Positions 7,952 to 16,494 of a stretch of DNA of 64,000 nucleotides are shown here, piece by piece. This DNA comes from Massilia sp. METH4 (GTDB lineage: Bacteria; Pseudomonadota; Gammaproteobacteria; Burkholderiales; Burkholderiaceae_D), in the NCBI RefSeq assembly GCF_037094685.1, contig NZ_CP146614.1, forward strand, positions 496,001-560,000. Direction: 5' to 3'. The notes under the pieces are model-generated. The model made no database searches. It saw only the letters and a program-made list of their open reading frames with translations, and was not told where the DNA came from. Each line of letters begins with the position of its first letter. The first letter of the stretch is position 1. The translations under genes were made by a program, and so were the position numbers.

Positions 7952-10018
7952 ATGTCTTCCCGCCTTCTCGCCCTGAGCCTGCTCACCGCCGCGCCACTGG
8001 CCCTGGCCCAGAACCCCGACGATACCGAGCCGGCGATGCCGCAGGTGAACGTTACCGCCGAGCGCGCCACCTACAACCCGCAGCACAGCCGTGGCGCCAC
8101 CCGCACCGAGACGCCGCTGACCGAAGTGCCGCAATCGGTGCGCGTGATCGGCAACGCGCAGCTCGAAGACCTGGGCGCGACACGCCTGGCCGATACGGTC
8201 GACTACGTCAGCGGCATTGCGCGCCTGAACGACTTCGGCGGCACGTGGGACAACTTCGCCATCCGCGGCTTTTCCAGCACGGACATGGGCTACCTCGTCA
8301 ACGGTTTTCCCGGTTCGCGCGGCTACAATCCGCCGCGCGACACCGCCACCGTCGAGCGCTTCGAATTCCTGAAAGGCCCGGCCGGTGCCATCTATGGCAG
8401 CAGCGAACCGGGCGGCACGATCAATATCGTCACGAAGAAACCGCAGTTCACGGGGGCGAACGTGGCGGAGGTGAGCCTCGGCAGCAACGGCCTGCGCCGC
8501 GCCACGCTGGACAGCACGGGAGCCCTGAGCGATTCCGTTGCCTACCGGCTGAACGTGATGGCCGAGGAAGGCAGCTCGCGCTCCTCGCTCCTGCACAGCA
8601 AGCGCCACCTCGTGGCCCCCGCGCTGACCTGGGTGATCGACAGCCGCACCACGTTGAACCTGGAATCGGAATTCCTGCGCGCCAACACGCCGCTGGACCG
8701 GGGCGTGATCAATGTGCGCGGCGTGCTCGATACGCTGCCGCGCGACCGCGTGCTGAACGAGCCGGGCGACGAGAACCTGCACCTTTCCAGCGACACGCAC
8801 CAGGCCACGCTCGAACGCCGGCTGTCGGACGATTGGCGCCTGCGCGTCGGCGCCAGCTACAAGGAAAGCCGTTTCGAGGGCGAATACACGGAAGCGACCT
8901 CGCTGGCCGCCGACAACCGCACGCTGAACCGGCAGGCCACCTGGCGCACGCTGCCCTCGCGGGACACGGCGTTGCAGGCCGAGCTCGAAGGCAAGTTCGC
9001 CACGGGCGGCGTGGGCCATACCCTGCTGGTCGGCGCGGAAGCGTCACGCCTGTGGATGAACACGGAAATCCTGCGCTCGGCGAACTACCCGATCGACATC
9101 TACACGCCCGTGTACGGCGCGACCGCTCCTCCACTGACCACGCGCACCACCAGCACCGACGAGCGCCAGCGCGTGAAGGCGGTGTTCGCGCAAGACCAGG
9201 TCAGCCTGTCGGACCGCTGGAAACTGCTGGCCGGCCTGCGCTGGGACGAGTACAGCCAGTCGCTGGAGAACCGCGTGGCGAAGACGTTCACGCAGCGCGA
9301 GCAGAGCGCCGTCACGCCCCGCGCCGGCGTGACGTTCCTGCCGAACGCCTGGAGCTCGCTGTATGTCTCGGCCGGCAAATCCTTCCGCGGCAATAACGGC
9401 ACCGACATCGCCGGCCGGGCCTTCGACCCGCAGCGCTCGACCTCTTACGAGGCCGGCTGGAAACTGAATACGCCAGACGGCCGGCTGGGCGCCACGCTGG
9501 CGGTCTACGACATCACGAAGACCAATGTGCTGACGGCGAGCGACGTTCCCGGCTACTCCGTGGCCGCTGGCGAAATCAAGAGCACGGGCTTCGAGGCCGA
9601 CGTCAACGGCCAGTTGGACCGCCACTGGCGCGTGACGGGCAATTTCGCCTGGGATGATGCGCGGGTCACGAAGGACAAGACGCTGGCCGCCGGCACGCGC
9701 CTGGCCAACGTGCCGGAGTACAGCGCCGGCCTGCTGGCGATCCGCGAAGACCGCCTGCCCGGCGGCGGCCGCTACGGCGTCGGCGCCGGCGTGAATTACG
9801 CCGGCGAGCGCTCGGGCAACAACGCAGACACGTATTCGCTGCCTGCCTACACCACGTTCAAGCTGGTCGGCTACTGGCAGATCAACGGCCGCACCCGCCT
9901 CTCGGTCGACGTGCACAACCTGGCCAACCGGCTGTACTACGTCTCGTCGTGGGGCAACCTGTACGTGCAGCCCGGCGCGGAGCGCAGCGTGGTGGCGCGG
10001 CTGAAGGTGGACCTGTAA
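7952..10018 (+). CDS. TonB-dependent siderophore receptor
   Basis: 688 residues, the usual size for ferric-siderophore receptors. The signal peptide (about 1-22) is followed by a TonB-box-like PQVNVTAE segment, then a plug domain with the characteristic ETPLTEVPQSVRVI start and a FLKGPAGAIYGSSEPGGTINIVTKKP end. A 22-strand barrel predicted from alternating aromatic strands ends in RSVVARLKVDL. The start at 7952 gives a clean signal peptide. A Fur box in its promoter supports an iron-uptake role at the outer membrane. The ligand cannot be deduced; the ETPLTEVPQSV type occurs in hydroxamate and catecholate receptors alike. No siderophore synthesis or ABC genes are beside it. Confidence 0.92.
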   Translation: MSSRLLALSLLTAAPLALAQNPDDTEPAMPQVNVTAERATYNPQHSRGATRTETPLTEVPQSVRVIGNAQLEDLGATRLADTVDYVSGIARLNDFGGTWDNFAIRGFSSTDMGYLVNGFPGSRGYNPPRDTATVERFEFLKGPAGAIYGSSEPGGTINIVTKKPQFTGANVAEVSLGSNGLRRATLDSTGALSDSVAYRLNVMAEEGSSRSSLLHSKRHLVAPALTWVIDSRTTLNLESEFLRANTPLDRGVINVRGVLDTLPRDRVLNEPGDENLHLSSDTHQATLERRLSDDWRLRVGASYKESRFEGEYTEATSLAADNRTLNRQATWRTLPSRDTALQAELEGKFATGGVGHTLLVGAEASRLWMNTEILRSANYPIDIYTPVYGATAPPLTTRTTSTDERQRVKAVFAQDQVSLSDRWKLLAGLRWDEYSQSLENRVAKTFTQREQSAVTPRAGVTFLPNAWSSLYVSAGKSFRGNNGTDIAGRAFDPQRSTSYEAGWKLNTPDGRLGATLAVYDITKTNVLTASDVPGYSVAAGEIKSTGFEADVNGQLDRHWRVTGNFAWDDARVTKDKTLAAGTRLANVPEYSAGLLAIREDRLPGGGRYGVGAGVNYAGERSGNNADTYSLPAYTTFKLVGYWQINGRTRLSVDVHNLANRLYYVSSWGNLYVQPGAERSVVARLKVDL

Positions 10019-10025
10019 CGGAGCC

Positions 10026-11168
10026 TCACCTGCCGTTCTTCAGCCGCCACAGCGACGTCGGCAACGCGATCGGCGCGCCGGGCTTGAAGAACGCCGAATC
10101 CTGGATGCGCGACGTGGTCACGTACACGCTGCCGTCCGGGCCCTGGCTGAACGTGTCTGGCCAGCGCAGCCGCGGGTCGCGGATCACCAGCCGCGGCGCG
10201 CTGCCGGGCAATTGCAGGTTGCGCACCTTGACCGAATCGTCCTCGGGCGACGTGATGTACATGAGCCGCCCGCCGCGGTCGATCAGCAGGCCATCCGCCA
10301 CGCCGTTGCGGCCCACGGTTTCCACCTTTGCGCCAATATCGTCGCCGCGCCACCCTTCCTCGGCCAGCACGCGGGTGGCGATGCGGTACAGCGTGTCGCC
10401 CTTGATCGCCTGCCAGTACAGGTACTGGCCATCGGGCGACAGCGCAATACCGTCGGCGGCGAATTCGATGCCCTTGCCGTCGGGCCGGCGCAGCGGCTTG
10501 CCGTCAGCCGTCACCACCAGGCCCTTCTTCGGCTGCGTGGAGGGGTCGCCGTCCAGCAGCCGCTTTGCCTCGCCCGTGCCCAGGTCCACCAGCACGATGG
10601 CGCCGCGCACGCCCGAATCGGTGATGTAGGCCCATTTGCCATCCGGCGAGAAGCGTACGTCGTTCAGGTAGGAGCCCTGTGTTGCCACGCTTTCGTCGAA
10701 GCGGATGTTCTGCAGCACGGCATTCGACGCCAGGCTCACGCGCACGAGCTTCGGGCCGCCCGGCACGATCGGCCCCTGCGCCGGGGCGGCCGGGTCCAGC
10801 ACCCACACATTGCCCTGCCTGTCCGCCACCACGCTCTGCACGCACACCCAGTGCTCGCCGGGCGAGAGCTCGTCCTTGCGGGCGTTGCGCCAGGCGTTCC
10901 ATGCCTCATTGGGGAACGGCACGATCGCGCCATCCTTCACCTCAGCCACCGAGACGGGCGAATCCTCGGTCCAGCGCGGGAAATTGACGAAGATGCGGCC
11001 GTCCTCCGCCACCGTGACGCCGGTGACCTGGTGGCCGAAATCGGCCACCTTTTCAAGACTGACGCCCTTTTCGACCGGCCCGTTCCAGGCGAAAGCGGGT
11101 GCAGCGGCAAGGGTCAGCGAGATGGCGGCAAGGACGGGAACGAGGCGGGCACGGAACGGCGAAGGCAT
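10026..11168 (-). CDS. MRJP/yellow-like beta-propeller exported protein
   Basis: 380 residues with a signal peptide ending APAFA near residue 27. The rest resembles the major royal jelly protein / yellow family, six-bladed propellers: WTEDSPVSVAEV near the N-terminus, YLNDVRFSPDGKWAYITDSG in the middle, and FAADGIALSPDGQYLYWQ. Bacterial members are secreted proteins of largely unknown function, distantly related to gluconolactonase/SMP-30 lactonases. It converges with the TonB receptor (7 nt between stops) and is divergent from the SMR gene. The true substrate is unknown. Confidence 0.8.
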   Translation of the reverse strand: MPSPFRARLVPVLAAISLTLAAAPAFAWNGPVEKGVSLEKVADFGHQVTGVTVAEDGRIFVNFPRWTEDSPVSVAEVKDGAIVPFPNEAWNAWRNARKDELSPGEHWVCVQSVVADRQGNVWVLDPAAPAQGPIVPGGPKLVRVSLASNAVLQNIRFDESVATQGSYLNDVRFSPDGKWAYITDSGVRGAIVLVDLGTGEAKRLLDGDPSTQPKKGLVVTADGKPLRRPDGKGIEFAADGIALSPDGQYLYWQAIKGDTLYRIATRVLAEEGWRGDDIGAKVETVGRNGVADGLLIDRGGRLMYITSPEDDSVKVRNLQLPGSAPRLVIRDPRLRWPDTFSQGPDGSVYVTTSRIQDSAFFKPGAPIALPTSLWRLKNGR

Positions 11169-11306
11169 CGGATTTCCTCTCGGGGCGGGTGAAGCGAATG
11201 GATAACTGCGGCGGCACGGTACGCGATGATGCCATGCGAAGGCGATGTTGCGGCAAGGTAGCGGAACAGGGTGCTACAGTGCGGCTTTCCCCTGCAAGGA
11301 GTGTCC

Positions 11307-11636
11307 ATGAACTGGTTGTACCTGGCGATCGCCATCGTCGCCGAAGTGATCGCGACATCGGCCCTGAAGGCTTCCGAAGGCTTTACGCGCGCGGTGCCGT
11401 CCACGCTCGTGGTGGTGGGCTATGGTGTGGCGTTCTACATGCTGTCGCTGACGCTGCGCACGATCCCGATGGGCGTGGTGTATGCGATCTGGTCGGGCGC
11501 CGGCATCGTGCTGATCACCCTCGCCGGCTATTTCCTGTTCAAGCAGCGCCTCGACCTGCCGGCGCTCGCGGGCATCGGCCTGATCGTGGCTGGCGTACTG
11601 GTCATGCAGCTGTTTTCGAAGACGACGTCGCATTGA
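11307..11636 (+). CDS. Small multidrug resistance (SMR) family transporter
   Basis: 109 residues with four transmembrane helices, the standard size of EmrE/QacE/SugE proteins. Glu13 in helix 1 (IAIVAEVIATSALK) is the conserved proton- and drug-binding acid. GYGVAFYMLSLTL in helix 2 and AYAIWSG-type VVYAIWSGAGIV in helix 3 also match. The motif set favours EmrE/QacE-like rather than SugE-like members. It works as an antiparallel dimer exchanging protons for quaternary ammonium compounds or related cations. The start at 11307 has AAGGAG 6 nt upstream; a TACAGT -10-like box is at 11274. It stands alone. Confidence 0.9.
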   Translation: MNWLYLAIAIVAEVIATSALKASEGFTRAVPSTLVVVGYGVAFYMLSLTLRTIPMGVVYAIWSGAGIVLITLAGYFLFKQRLDLPALAGIGLIVAGVLVMQLFSKTTSH

Positions 11637-11697
11637 CGAGCCCTGAGCCCACCTTGCTCCATTCGCCGGCGTGCCCAACGTGATGCCCAGCCGAACC

Positions 11698-11725
11698 GTT
11701 GTAAAAAATCGGGGACTGTCCCTGT
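11698..11725. repeat. Dispersed palindromic repeat, family C, single arm
   Basis: A 28-bp unit containing GTTGTAAAA and GGGGACTGTCCC, matching either arm of the paired element at 33990-34056. A degenerate extra copy of its end (TGTCCCTGTTGTG) follows directly. Confidence 0.7.
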
Positions 11726-11810
11726 TGTGTCCCTGTTGTGGGCGCGCGACGTAGCCGTGCCGCGCGCGTTCCGTCAGGCGGATGTTCCAGGCGGCTGATC
11801 CCGGCGGAAA

Positions 11811-12653
11811 TCAGGCGTCCTCTCCGATCAGCCGCGCCAGGCCCGAAACGCGCACCGCTGCACCCCGCCCGGGCAACGCCTGCGCGTGCAGGTGGCAGGG
11901 CACGCCCATGTCCTCGCCCTGCACGATGTCGATGTCCCGCTCGGGCCATCCGATCTCGCGCAGGTAGCCCGCCAGCGCGGCGGCCGCGGCGCCGGTCGCG
12001 GGATCTTCGTAGACGCCGCCGGAAGCGAAGGGATTGCGGGCGTGGAAGCGCCGCGGCGATTCGGCATGCACCAGCGCGATCGTGGCCCAGCCTTCGCGGC
12101 GCATCAGGACGCGGCCCGCATCGAGCTCGTACCGCATCGCGGCCAGCGCAGCACGGGTCTTCAGCGGCAGGATGAGGTGGCCGGCCCCGCCGTTTGCCAG
12201 CGCCGGCGGGATGCGCTCATCGAGGTCGGCGCGGGTGTAGCCGAACAGGGCCAGCGCTTCGTCGACGATCGCCTGCGGCGCCGCGGCACCGGTCGCGGGC
12301 GGCGACACGAGGCTTGCGGAGATGGCACCGCCTGCCGCCTTGCCTTCGACGGTCACGCGGGCGTGATTGGTTTGCAGCGGGAAGGTGCCGGCGCCGTGCT
12401 CGAGCGCCAGCACGGCGCCCAGCGCGATCGTGGCGTGGCCGCAGAACGGCACTTCGGATTCGGGCGAGAAGTAGCGCACGCGCCAGGACTCGCCATCGCG
12501 CGCGGCAAACACGGTTTCGGAGTAGCCGACTTCGGCGGCCACCGTTTGCATTACCGCCTCCGGCGGCAGCACGGCACCGGTCCACACGCCGGCTGGGTTG
12601 CCGCCGGCCTCGCCGGCGCAGAACGCCGCCACCCGTTTCACTTGCTCGATCAT
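11811..12653 (-). CDS. PhzF family phenazine biosynthesis-like isomerase/epimerase
   Basis: 280 residues with the diaminopimelate-epimerase-like double fold of the PhzF family. The catalytic glutamate is E46 in GYSETVF. Other signatures: GNPAGV at 18-23, FCGHATIAL at about 69-77, and the C-terminal EDPATGAAAAAL. PhzF itself isomerises dihydro-hydroxyanthranilic acid in phenazine synthesis, but most family members occur outside phenazine clusters and have no known substrate. None of the other phz genes is present here, so a general isomerase is the safer reading. An AGGAGG site precedes the ATG. Confidence 0.85.
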   Translation of the reverse strand: MIEQVKRVAAFCAGEAGGNPAGVWTGAVLPPEAVMQTVAAEVGYSETVFAARDGESWRVRYFSPESEVPFCGHATIALGAVLALEHGAGTFPLQTNHARVTVEGKAAGGAISASLVSPPATGAAAPQAIVDEALALFGYTRADLDERIPPALANGGAGHLILPLKTRAALAAMRYELDAGRVLMRREGWATIALVHAESPRRFHARNPFASGGVYEDPATGAAAAALAGYLREIGWPERDIDIVQGEDMGVPCHLHAQALPGRGAAVRVSGLARLIGEDA

Positions 12654-12720
12654 TGGCCATCCTCCTGGGCGGGAGTATAGCCCGACGATGAAGGGAGGCC
12701 GAAATGGCGCCGGCGGGCGT

Positions 12721-12744
12721 AAAAAAGGCCCGCTTGCGCGGGCC
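12721..12744 (-). terminator. Intrinsic terminator of the BON-domain gene
   Basis: Seven-bp stem GGCCCGC/GCGGGCC (12727-12744) followed on the minus strand by six T. Confidence 0.85.
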
Positions 12745-12777
12745 AGTCCGGAGTTGTTACAGCCTGGCCGATTACTT

Positions 12778-13683
12778 CTATTTCTTGACCTGGATGGAGC
12801 TCTTCACGTCCGTGACGCCCTGCACGCCCTTGGCCAGTTCCACGGCGCGGTCAGCCTCGGCCTTCGACGGCACGAAGCCGCTCAGCATCACCACGCCCTT
12901 CTGGGTTTCCACGTGCACGTCGGTGGCCTTCACGGTCTTGTCGGCAGCCATGTCGGCCTTGACCTTCGCCGTGATCATCGTGTCGGACATCGCAGCCTGC
13001 GCGGTGCCGGTGGCGCTGGCGGTCTTTTCCTTCGCCGACTGAGCCATGTCGGAAGTCTTTTCCTTCGTGGTCTGGGCCAGGTCCGACGTCTTTTCCTTGG
13101 CGTTCTGGGCCAAGTCGGAAGCTTTTTCGCGGGCGTTCGCCGTAGCGGCGGCGGTGCGGTCGCCGGCGCGGTCCAGCGCGGCGGCGGTGCGGTCGCCCGC
13201 GCGATCGGCGGCAGCGGCGGCGCTGCCGGCCACGGCGGCGCCAGTACCGGCCACGGCGGCGCCGGTGCCGTTATCGACCAGTACGGCGGTGCGGCCGTCG
13301 CCAGCCGTCGTCGCGGCCATATTGGCTTTCATGGAGCGGGCCTGGGCCTGGCAGGAATCCTTGGCGTCGCCGGAGAGGTCGTCGCATTTTTCCTGGGCCA
13401 GTTCGAACTTGGCTTCGGCCAGCTTGCGCTCGGCGCGCTGCAGTTCGTTGCCCGTGTTCTTGTGCTGGGCCACGGCATCGCGTTCGGCTTGGGCGCGGGC
13501 GACTTTCGCTTCTTCCTCGCACACGTCCTGGGCGTTATCCTTCAGTGCGTCGCACTGCTTCTTGGCTGCCTTGTAGTTCGCTTCGGCCTTGTCGTGCGCC
13601 GACTTGTAAGCGGCATTGTTCGTCGACTGGGCGGTGGCAAATGCGCTGACCAGTGCCAGCGTGATGAATGCGGCTTTTTTCAT
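12778..13683 (-). CDS. BON domain protein with LEA-like repeats
   Basis: 301 residues. A signal peptide (MKKAAFITLALVSAFATA) is followed by a Lys/Ala/Glu-rich helical region with three Cys pairs up to about residue 120. Two exact DRAGDRTAAA repeats come next, then an array of 11-residue units of the type KEKTSDLAQ-x (about 185-225), as in LEA-like desiccation proteins. The C-terminus is a single BON domain (about 232-300: DTMITAKVKADMA ... VVMLSGFV ... VTDVKSSIQV), the OsmY-type lipid-binding module. It is expected in the periplasm, and likely helps with envelope or osmotic stress. The start at 13683 has AAGGGGA upstream. The mix of LEA-like repeats and BON in one chain is uncommon. Confidence 0.85.
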   Translation of the reverse strand: MKKAAFITLALVSAFATAQSTNNAAYKSAHDKAEANYKAAKKQCDALKDNAQDVCEEEAKVARAQAERDAVAQHKNTGNELQRAERKLAEAKFELAQEKCDDLSGDAKDSCQAQARSMKANMAATTAGDGRTAVLVDNGTGAAVAGTGAAVAGSAAAAADRAGDRTAAALDRAGDRTAAATANAREKASDLAQNAKEKTSDLAQTTKEKTSDMAQSAKEKTASATGTAQAAMSDTMITAKVKADMAADKTVKATDVHVETQKGVVMLSGFVPSKAEADRAVELAKGVQGVTDVKSSIQVKK

Positions 13684-13783
13684 GATAAGTCCCCTTAAGA
13701 TGATTGGCACGGTCGATTAAACGCTACCGCAGCCCATCCTTCTGTGCGCGGCCGTACACAGGTCGGGACTTGTTGTCAGAAAA

Positions 13784-14485
13784 TCACTCAAGCGTAAGCA
13801 ATCCCTTGCGCCACAGCACCGTCGCTTGCTCGAACGGGCCGGTATCGGCGGCGAACGCGCTGCCGCGCGGGGCCAGCTCCAGCCAGGCACGGGTGTCATG
13901 GGAACCGTGCGCCGTCGGCTGGTCGTCGCGCACCTTGCGCATCCACGCATACACATGGGCGTACTGGTCGGGATGGCGCTGCTGCGTCCAGGCCAGCGCC
14001 ACCAGGTCGGAGAACCCTTCCTCGCGGCGGGTCTGCCGCATCTGTTTCGACATTTCCAGCAATTCCGGATTGTCGGCGAATTCCTGGCCCGCTTCGGTGA
14101 AGCCGGCCGGCAACAGGTGCCAGCTGCCCTGCGCGTAGCGCCAGCAATGGCCCACCTCGTGCGCCGTCATCGCCTCGATCAGTACGTCGCGCCGCGCATC
14201 CGGCACGTCGGCAAGGACCGTTTCCGCATTCGGGTTGCCGCGCATCGAGAGTACCAGCTTGCAGCGCCCATCCTTGAACCCCATCGCCAGCGGTACGTCG
14301 TTCGGGCCTGCCTTCGGCTGCACGATGACGTCGATCGGCAGGTTCAGCGTCTTCGCATAGCCGAGCACCGGCGCGGCGGCATTGAGCCAGCGCGTTTCCA
14401 GCGTGGTCAGCTGGGCGGCATGGGCTGAAGCAGCGGTCAGGGACAGCAGCAAGGGAGCGAGGAAGGGGCGGAAAAACGTCGGCAT
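13784..14485 (-). CDS. Secreted zincin-like putative metalloprotease (HExxH)
   Basis: 233 residues with a signal peptide ending AHA near residue 23. A HEVGH zinc-binding motif is at residues 109-113 (LIEAMTAHEVGHCWRYAQG), preceded by a KLVLSMRGNPNAE strand and followed by acidic residues (EAGQEFADNPE) that could supply the third ligand. The family is not recognised. It would act in the periplasm or outside. The start at 14485 has GGAG 8 nt upstream; an ATG four codons earlier has no ribosome site. Protease activity is inferred only from the motif. Confidence 0.7.
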   Translation of the reverse strand: MPTFFRPFLAPLLLSLTAASAHAAQLTTLETRWLNAAAPVLGYAKTLNLPIDVIVQPKAGPNDVPLAMGFKDGRCKLVLSMRGNPNAETVLADVPDARRDVLIEAMTAHEVGHCWRYAQGSWHLLPAGFTEAGQEFADNPELLEMSKQMRQTRREEGFSDLVALAWTQQRHPDQYAHVYAWMRKVRDDQPTAHGSHDTRAWLELAPRGSAFAADTGPFEQATVLWRKGLLTLE

Positions 14486-14611
14486 GAGGAACTCCATCGG
14501 GAAGAATCACTATACATGCCGGGCGGAAATTTGTTACCGGCAAACGGCCCCTGTTACAAAATATTTCCTTACTGAAAGTGCCAACTTTGCCGCTCTCTCA
14601 ACGGCTGTTGC

Positions 14612-16336
14612 TCAGAATTCTTCCCAGGCGTCGTCCGGCTGTACCGCGGCATTGACGGTTTTCCTTGCCGGCGCGCGAGGGCGCGCCGCGGGCGGCTCGG
14701 CACGCTTCCGGTTCGGCGGGGTGACGGCCGGCCGCTGCGCCTTCGGCGTCGCCAGGCACGGGGCCGCCGGTGCGGCCCCGGTCTCGGCCAGCCTGAACAC
14801 CGATACCACGTCCGACAGGTGCGCCGCCTCATCCTGCAGCGACGACGCCGCGGCGGCCGCCTGCTCCACCAGTGCGGCATTGCGCTGCACCACCTGGTCC
14901 ATCTCGGCCACCGCCGAATTGACCTGCTCGATGCCGGCCGTCTGCTCGATGCTGGCGGTGGAGATCTCGCCCATGATGTCGGTGACGCGCCGCACGCTCG
15001 TCACGATCTCGGCCATCGTGGCGCCGGCCTGGTCGACCAGCCGGGCGCCCACGTCCACGCGCTCGACGGAATCATCGATCAGCGCCTTGATCTCGCGGGC
15101 CGCGCCGGCCGAGCGCTGGGCCAGGTTGCGCACCTCGGTGGCGACCACGGCGAAGCCGCGGCCCTGCTCGCCGGCGCGCGCCGCTTCCACGGCCGCGTTC
15201 AGCGCCAGGATATTGGTCTGGAAAGCGATGCTGTCGATGACGCCGATGATGTCGACGATCTTCTTCGACGAGGCATCGATGGAGGCCATCGTCTTGACCA
15301 CCTCGGCCACTACCTCGCCGCCCTTGGTCGCCACTTCCGAGGCCGACAGCGCCAGCTGGTTCGCCTGCCGCGCATGATCGGAGTTCTGCTTGACGGTGCC
15401 GGTCAGCTCTTCCATCGACGCGGCGGTCTCCTCGATATTGCCGGCCTGGGCTTCGGTGCGCTGCGACAGGTCCTGGTTGCCGGCCGCGATCTCGCGCGAA
15501 TTGGTGGCGATCGTCTGCGTTCCCTGGCGCACCTGGCTGACGATGTCGACCAGGCTGTCGCGCATGCCGCGCAGCGCATGCAGCAGGCTCGATTTGTCGT
15601 CCGGGCGGGTATCGATCGCCACCGCGAGGTTGCCGGCCGCGATCGCGGCCACGATAGCCGATGCGTGGCTCAGCTCGCTCCCCAGCTGCCGGAGCAGGCC
15701 GCGGTGGATCAGCCAGGTGGCCGCCGCGCCGATCGCGCTGGCGCAGACGGCAAGGCTCACCATCAGCACGAGGAAGCCATGCGCCACTTCGCGGGCGGAG
15801 TGGGCTTGCGTGGCGCTCGTCTTCTCCTGCAAGTCGATCATGCGGTTGACGGCGGCCAGCCAGGCGTCGAATGCGGGCGACGCCTGTTGCTGCAGCACGC
15901 CCGCCGCCTCGGGCAAACTGTTGGCCTGGCGCAGGGCGATCACCTTCGCGATCAGCGGCAGCGTGCGCGCCTCGGCTTGCTTGATCGCGGCAAGCGCCTC
16001 GCGCTCGGCCGCCGTGGTGTCGGCCCGGGCGCCCAGCAGCTCGTCCAGCGGCGCGGCCGATTTCGCATACAGCGCGGCGTCGGCATCGATCTTCGCCATG
16101 GCCGGCTTCTCGTCCTGGGCAAGCACCGCGTCGCGCAGGGCGATCGCGCGGTCATGCACGCTGCCACGGAGATCGATGGCGTGGCGCCCTTTGACGTTGT
16201 TGACGTCCGACACCCGGGTCAGGACTGTGTCGATGTAATCCACGCGGTGGACGCCGACCGCGGTGACGACGACGAGCAGGAGGAAGACGAGGCCGAACCC
16301 CAGCGCCAGGCGGGAGCCGATATTGGTGATATTCAT
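14612..16336 (-). CDS. Methyl-accepting chemotaxis protein
   Basis: 574 residues. TM1 (about 8-28) and TM2 (about 190-212) flank a periplasmic four-helix-bundle sensor of about 160 residues. A HAMP domain follows, then a long signalling coiled coil with the invariant hairpin tip [28 protein letters not shown] at about 370-400. The C-terminus is a Pro/Ala/Arg linker ending DDAWEEF, the pentapeptide-type tether (xWxxF) that recruits CheR/CheB methylation enzymes. It therefore is a full-length, adaptation-competent receptor. The ligand is unknown. No che genes are nearby. Confidence 0.95.
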   Translation of the reverse strand: MNITNIGSRLALGFGLVFLLLVVVTAVGVHRVDYIDTVLTRVSDVNNVKGRHAIDLRGSVHDRAIALRDAVLAQDEKPAMAKIDADAALYAKSAAPLDELLGARADTTAAEREALAAIKQAEARTLPLIAKVIALRQANSLPEAAGVLQQQASPAFDAWLAAVNRMIDLQEKTSATQAHSAREVAHGFLVLMVSLAVCASAIGAAATWLIHRGLLRQLGSELSHASAIVAAIAAGNLAVAIDTRPDDKSSLLHALRGMRDSLVDIVSQVRQGTQTIATNSREIAAGNQDLSQRTEAQAGNIEETAASMEELTGTVKQNSDHARQANQLALSASEVATKGGEVVAEVVKTMASIDASSKKIVDIIGVIDSIAFQTNILALNAAVEAARAGEQGRGFAVVATEVRNLAQRSAGAAREIKALIDDSVERVDVGARLVDQAGATMAEIVTSVRRVTDIMGEISTASIEQTAGIEQVNSAVAEMDQVVQRNAALVEQAAAAASSLQDEAAHLSDVVSVFRLAETGAAPAAPCLATPKAQRPAVTPPNRKRAEPPAARPRAPARKTVNAAVQPDDAWEEF

Positions 16337-16494
16337 GCGCTTTTCCTGTTGAAATTGTGAGGAGGAAACGCGATGACGTTATCACCGGAGCGCGGCTGGA
16401 ATTTCCTTGCGTAAAGCCGGCTTGCGACAGCGCAAACCGGCTGTGGGGAGGCGCCAACAGGCGCCATCGGGCGGGCACGCGCCCGCCACCACGG

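Noticed and set aside
11811..12653. Phenazine biosynthesis locus
   Set aside because: Only a PhzF-like gene is present; none of phzA, B, D, E or G is near. PhzF-like enzymes are common without phenazines.
14819..16360. A 513-codon frame opposite the chemoreceptor gene
   Set aside because: The minus-strand chemoreceptor has TM helices, the signalling tip and a CheR tether; the opposite frame has none.
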